Positions 63,057 through 64,000 of a stretch of DNA of 64,000 bases are shown here, in pieces. Position numbers and translations under genes: made by a program. How positions within the stretch are numbered: position 1 is the stretch's first letter; each line of letters opens with the position of its first letter. The notes under the pieces were generated by a model. It was not told the DNA's origin, did no database searches, and was given only the letters and a program-made list of their open reading frames with translations. The stretch lies in contig CAHIKZ030005580.1 in NCBI GenBank assembly GCA_903632075.3, forward strand, positions 716,001-780,000, written 5' to 3'. The stretch is from Acanthosepion pharaonis. Lineage: Eukaryota; Mollusca; Cephalopoda; Sepiida; Sepiidae.

Positions 63057-63252
63057 ATGTCAGACCCACTGTCATCCCAATGCCAATGTGCAATGGTGAG
63101 AGAAAAGATGATTCACGCCTTTAATAATGGTTCCAGAATTGCTGGTCTAGCTTCCATTTTAAATCTCTTTACTGGTATTTTGCATTTGAACTTCAAACTT
63201 ATATCTTTTACTGACGTATTGAATAGAAGTCTCGAATCATATACCATCGTTC

Positions 63253-63312
<60 letters not shown>

Positions 63313-63400
63313 GGGTGAAACAGGCAAATTGTGCTATTCATGTAGCAGCCAAATTGTACAATTGTTTGATTAAGCTTTAACCGCTGGAACTTAGAGAGGA
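63057..63400 (+). repeat. family D segment, copy 3, with HTH start
   Basis: MVREKMIHAFNNGSRIAGLA (63093-63152) resembles the minus-strand start MVRRKKISQAFNNDTH at 63664. Then TTTGCATTTGAACTTCAAAC, a (TA)n block (63254-63310) and CCGGGTGAAACAGGC. The two opposing HTH starts suggest two insertions of one small element. Confidence 0.6.
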
Positions 63401-63419
63401 TTAAAGATATCTTAGTCTG

Positions 63420-63664
63420 AATTCTTTTTATAACACCATTGGACTCTACTTTGAACAATAAGAAATTATTTAGCTCTAAGCTGTAATGATGATTCCTCTT
63501 CCTGTTGTGACCTCCTGATCCAGTTTTCCTCTCCATTGATCCCTCTTTTTAAGGTTATTCACCGTTGCCTTGATGGTTCTTGAATCAACTTTGAAGATGG
63601 CAGCCAGAATATAAATGTGGGTATCATTATTGAAGGCCTGGCTGATCTTTTTTCGTCTCACCAT
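63420..63664 (-). pseudogene. family D transposase-like fragment, copy 4
   Basis: The minus-strand frame from 63664 reads MVRRKKISQAFNNDTHIYIL, AAIFKVDSRTIKATVNNLKK and RDQWRGKLDQEVTTGRG. It looks like an N-terminal helix-turn-helix of a Tc1/mariner-type transposase with a basic linker; no catalytic domain follows. Assignment to Tc1/mariner is by pattern only. Confidence 0.5.
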
Positions 63665-63907
63665 TGCTCAGTTGGGAAGAAATAGTGAGTCTAGCACAAA
63701 AATATTGTAACCTGTTCTCTTTCTAACTAAATAACTCAAAAGTTTTTTTTTTTACTGATTCTTACGGCAAGTGGTGCCAAGATGGGTACAAAATCTTATC
63801 GGAAAAGCTGTAAAATAAAAATCAGTTAGTTTAGTGATAATAAACATTTTGTGGAATGGGCAAATATCCCATGCTGTTACACGACTTCAACAATTTTACT
63901 GTTACAC

Positions 63908-63908
<1 letters not shown>
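63665..63908. other. probable continuation of family D, unassigned
   Basis: No clear repeat match. CATGCTGTTACACGACTTC and ACTGTTACACTCG (63871-63909) hint at short direct repeats before the (TA)n. Confidence 0.3.

Positions 63909-63910
<2 letters not shown>

Positions 63911-63954
<44 letters not shown>
63911..63954. repeat. (TA)n microsatellite near the window end
   Basis: About 43 bp of TA. TTGTATGGATATGAGATTGCG and (minus) TGTATGGATATACGTTTG flank the last 42 bases as an inverted pair. Confidence 0.95.
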
Positions 63955-63957
<3 letters not shown>

Positions 63958-64000
63958 GTTGTATGGATATGAGATTGCGTCACAAACGTATATCCATACA

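Overview
This window looks like intergenic or intronic DNA from a large, AT-rich, repeat-dense metazoan nuclear genome. I found no convincing host protein-coding gene, rRNA gene or functional tRNA gene. The long clean ORFs are either retroelement pieces or read-throughs of microsatellites such as (TA)n and GAAA-rich tracts. A dispersed repeat (about 41.85, 42.9, 46.7 and 50.3 kb) carries a core like GGGTAGACGGAACT after a degenerate tRNA-like head. That resembles, from memory, the tRNA-derived SINEs of cephalopods. With the very frequent TA, TG, ATAG and TTA microsatellites this makes a mollusc, possibly a cephalopod, the best guess, but the taxonomic call is an inference of modest confidence.

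Layout. 0-5 kb: a SINE, a four-unit cluster of degenerate tRNA-like sequences, two copies of a foldback element and a short Penelope-like element (PLE). 5-11 kb: fragments of mariner, Tc1 and another DDE transposon, a mariner-type MITE of 78 bp, and LINE 3' ends. 11-14 kb: no recognisable element except one unassigned ORF. 14-18 kb: RTE-like LINE, a SINE cluster, a Tc1-like element with TIRs of about 115 bp, a minisatellite. 18.5-21.2 kb: a tandem duplication whose second copy holds a PLE, which in turn holds a Copia solo LTR. 21.8-24 kb: GIY-YIG fragment, RTE-like LINE, LINE-A. 24.4-25.2 kb: degenerate minisatellite with a 68-bp palindrome and a tRNA-like insert. 26-32 kb: LINE-A/LINE-B remnants and repeats rep-C and rep-G. 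32.7-37.3 kb: a foldback unit and a nearly full-length but defective Ty1/Copia element (minus strand) with both LTRs, primer binding site and polypurine tract. 37-48 kb: microsatellites, a 1.2-kb GAAA-rich purine tract, SINEs, and LINE 3' ends with an endonuclease-like domain. 48-51 kb: Tc1 transposase and a decayed PLE. 52-64 kb: rep-G, a minisatellite, LINE-A copies, rep-C, and a duplicated small transposon family.

The most notable content is the PLE set. Two inserts (2201-2859 and 19889-21079) each have inverted arms, and each arm carries the strands of a hammerhead-ribozyme-like core: CTGANGA, a stem, GAAA, then the self-complementary ACGT. Both inserts are flanked by 11-bp target-site duplications. 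At 19-21 kb the order of events can be read directly: tandem duplication, then PLE insertion, then Copia insertion reduced to a solo LTR with a 5-bp duplication. Other hammerhead-like cores occur at about 27.6, 28.6, 32.7 and 51.1 kb.

Nothing here looks like an operon or a co-operating gene set. The elements share only sequence parts and insertion history. All coding remnants carry stops, frameshifts or deletions, so none is expected to be autonomous.
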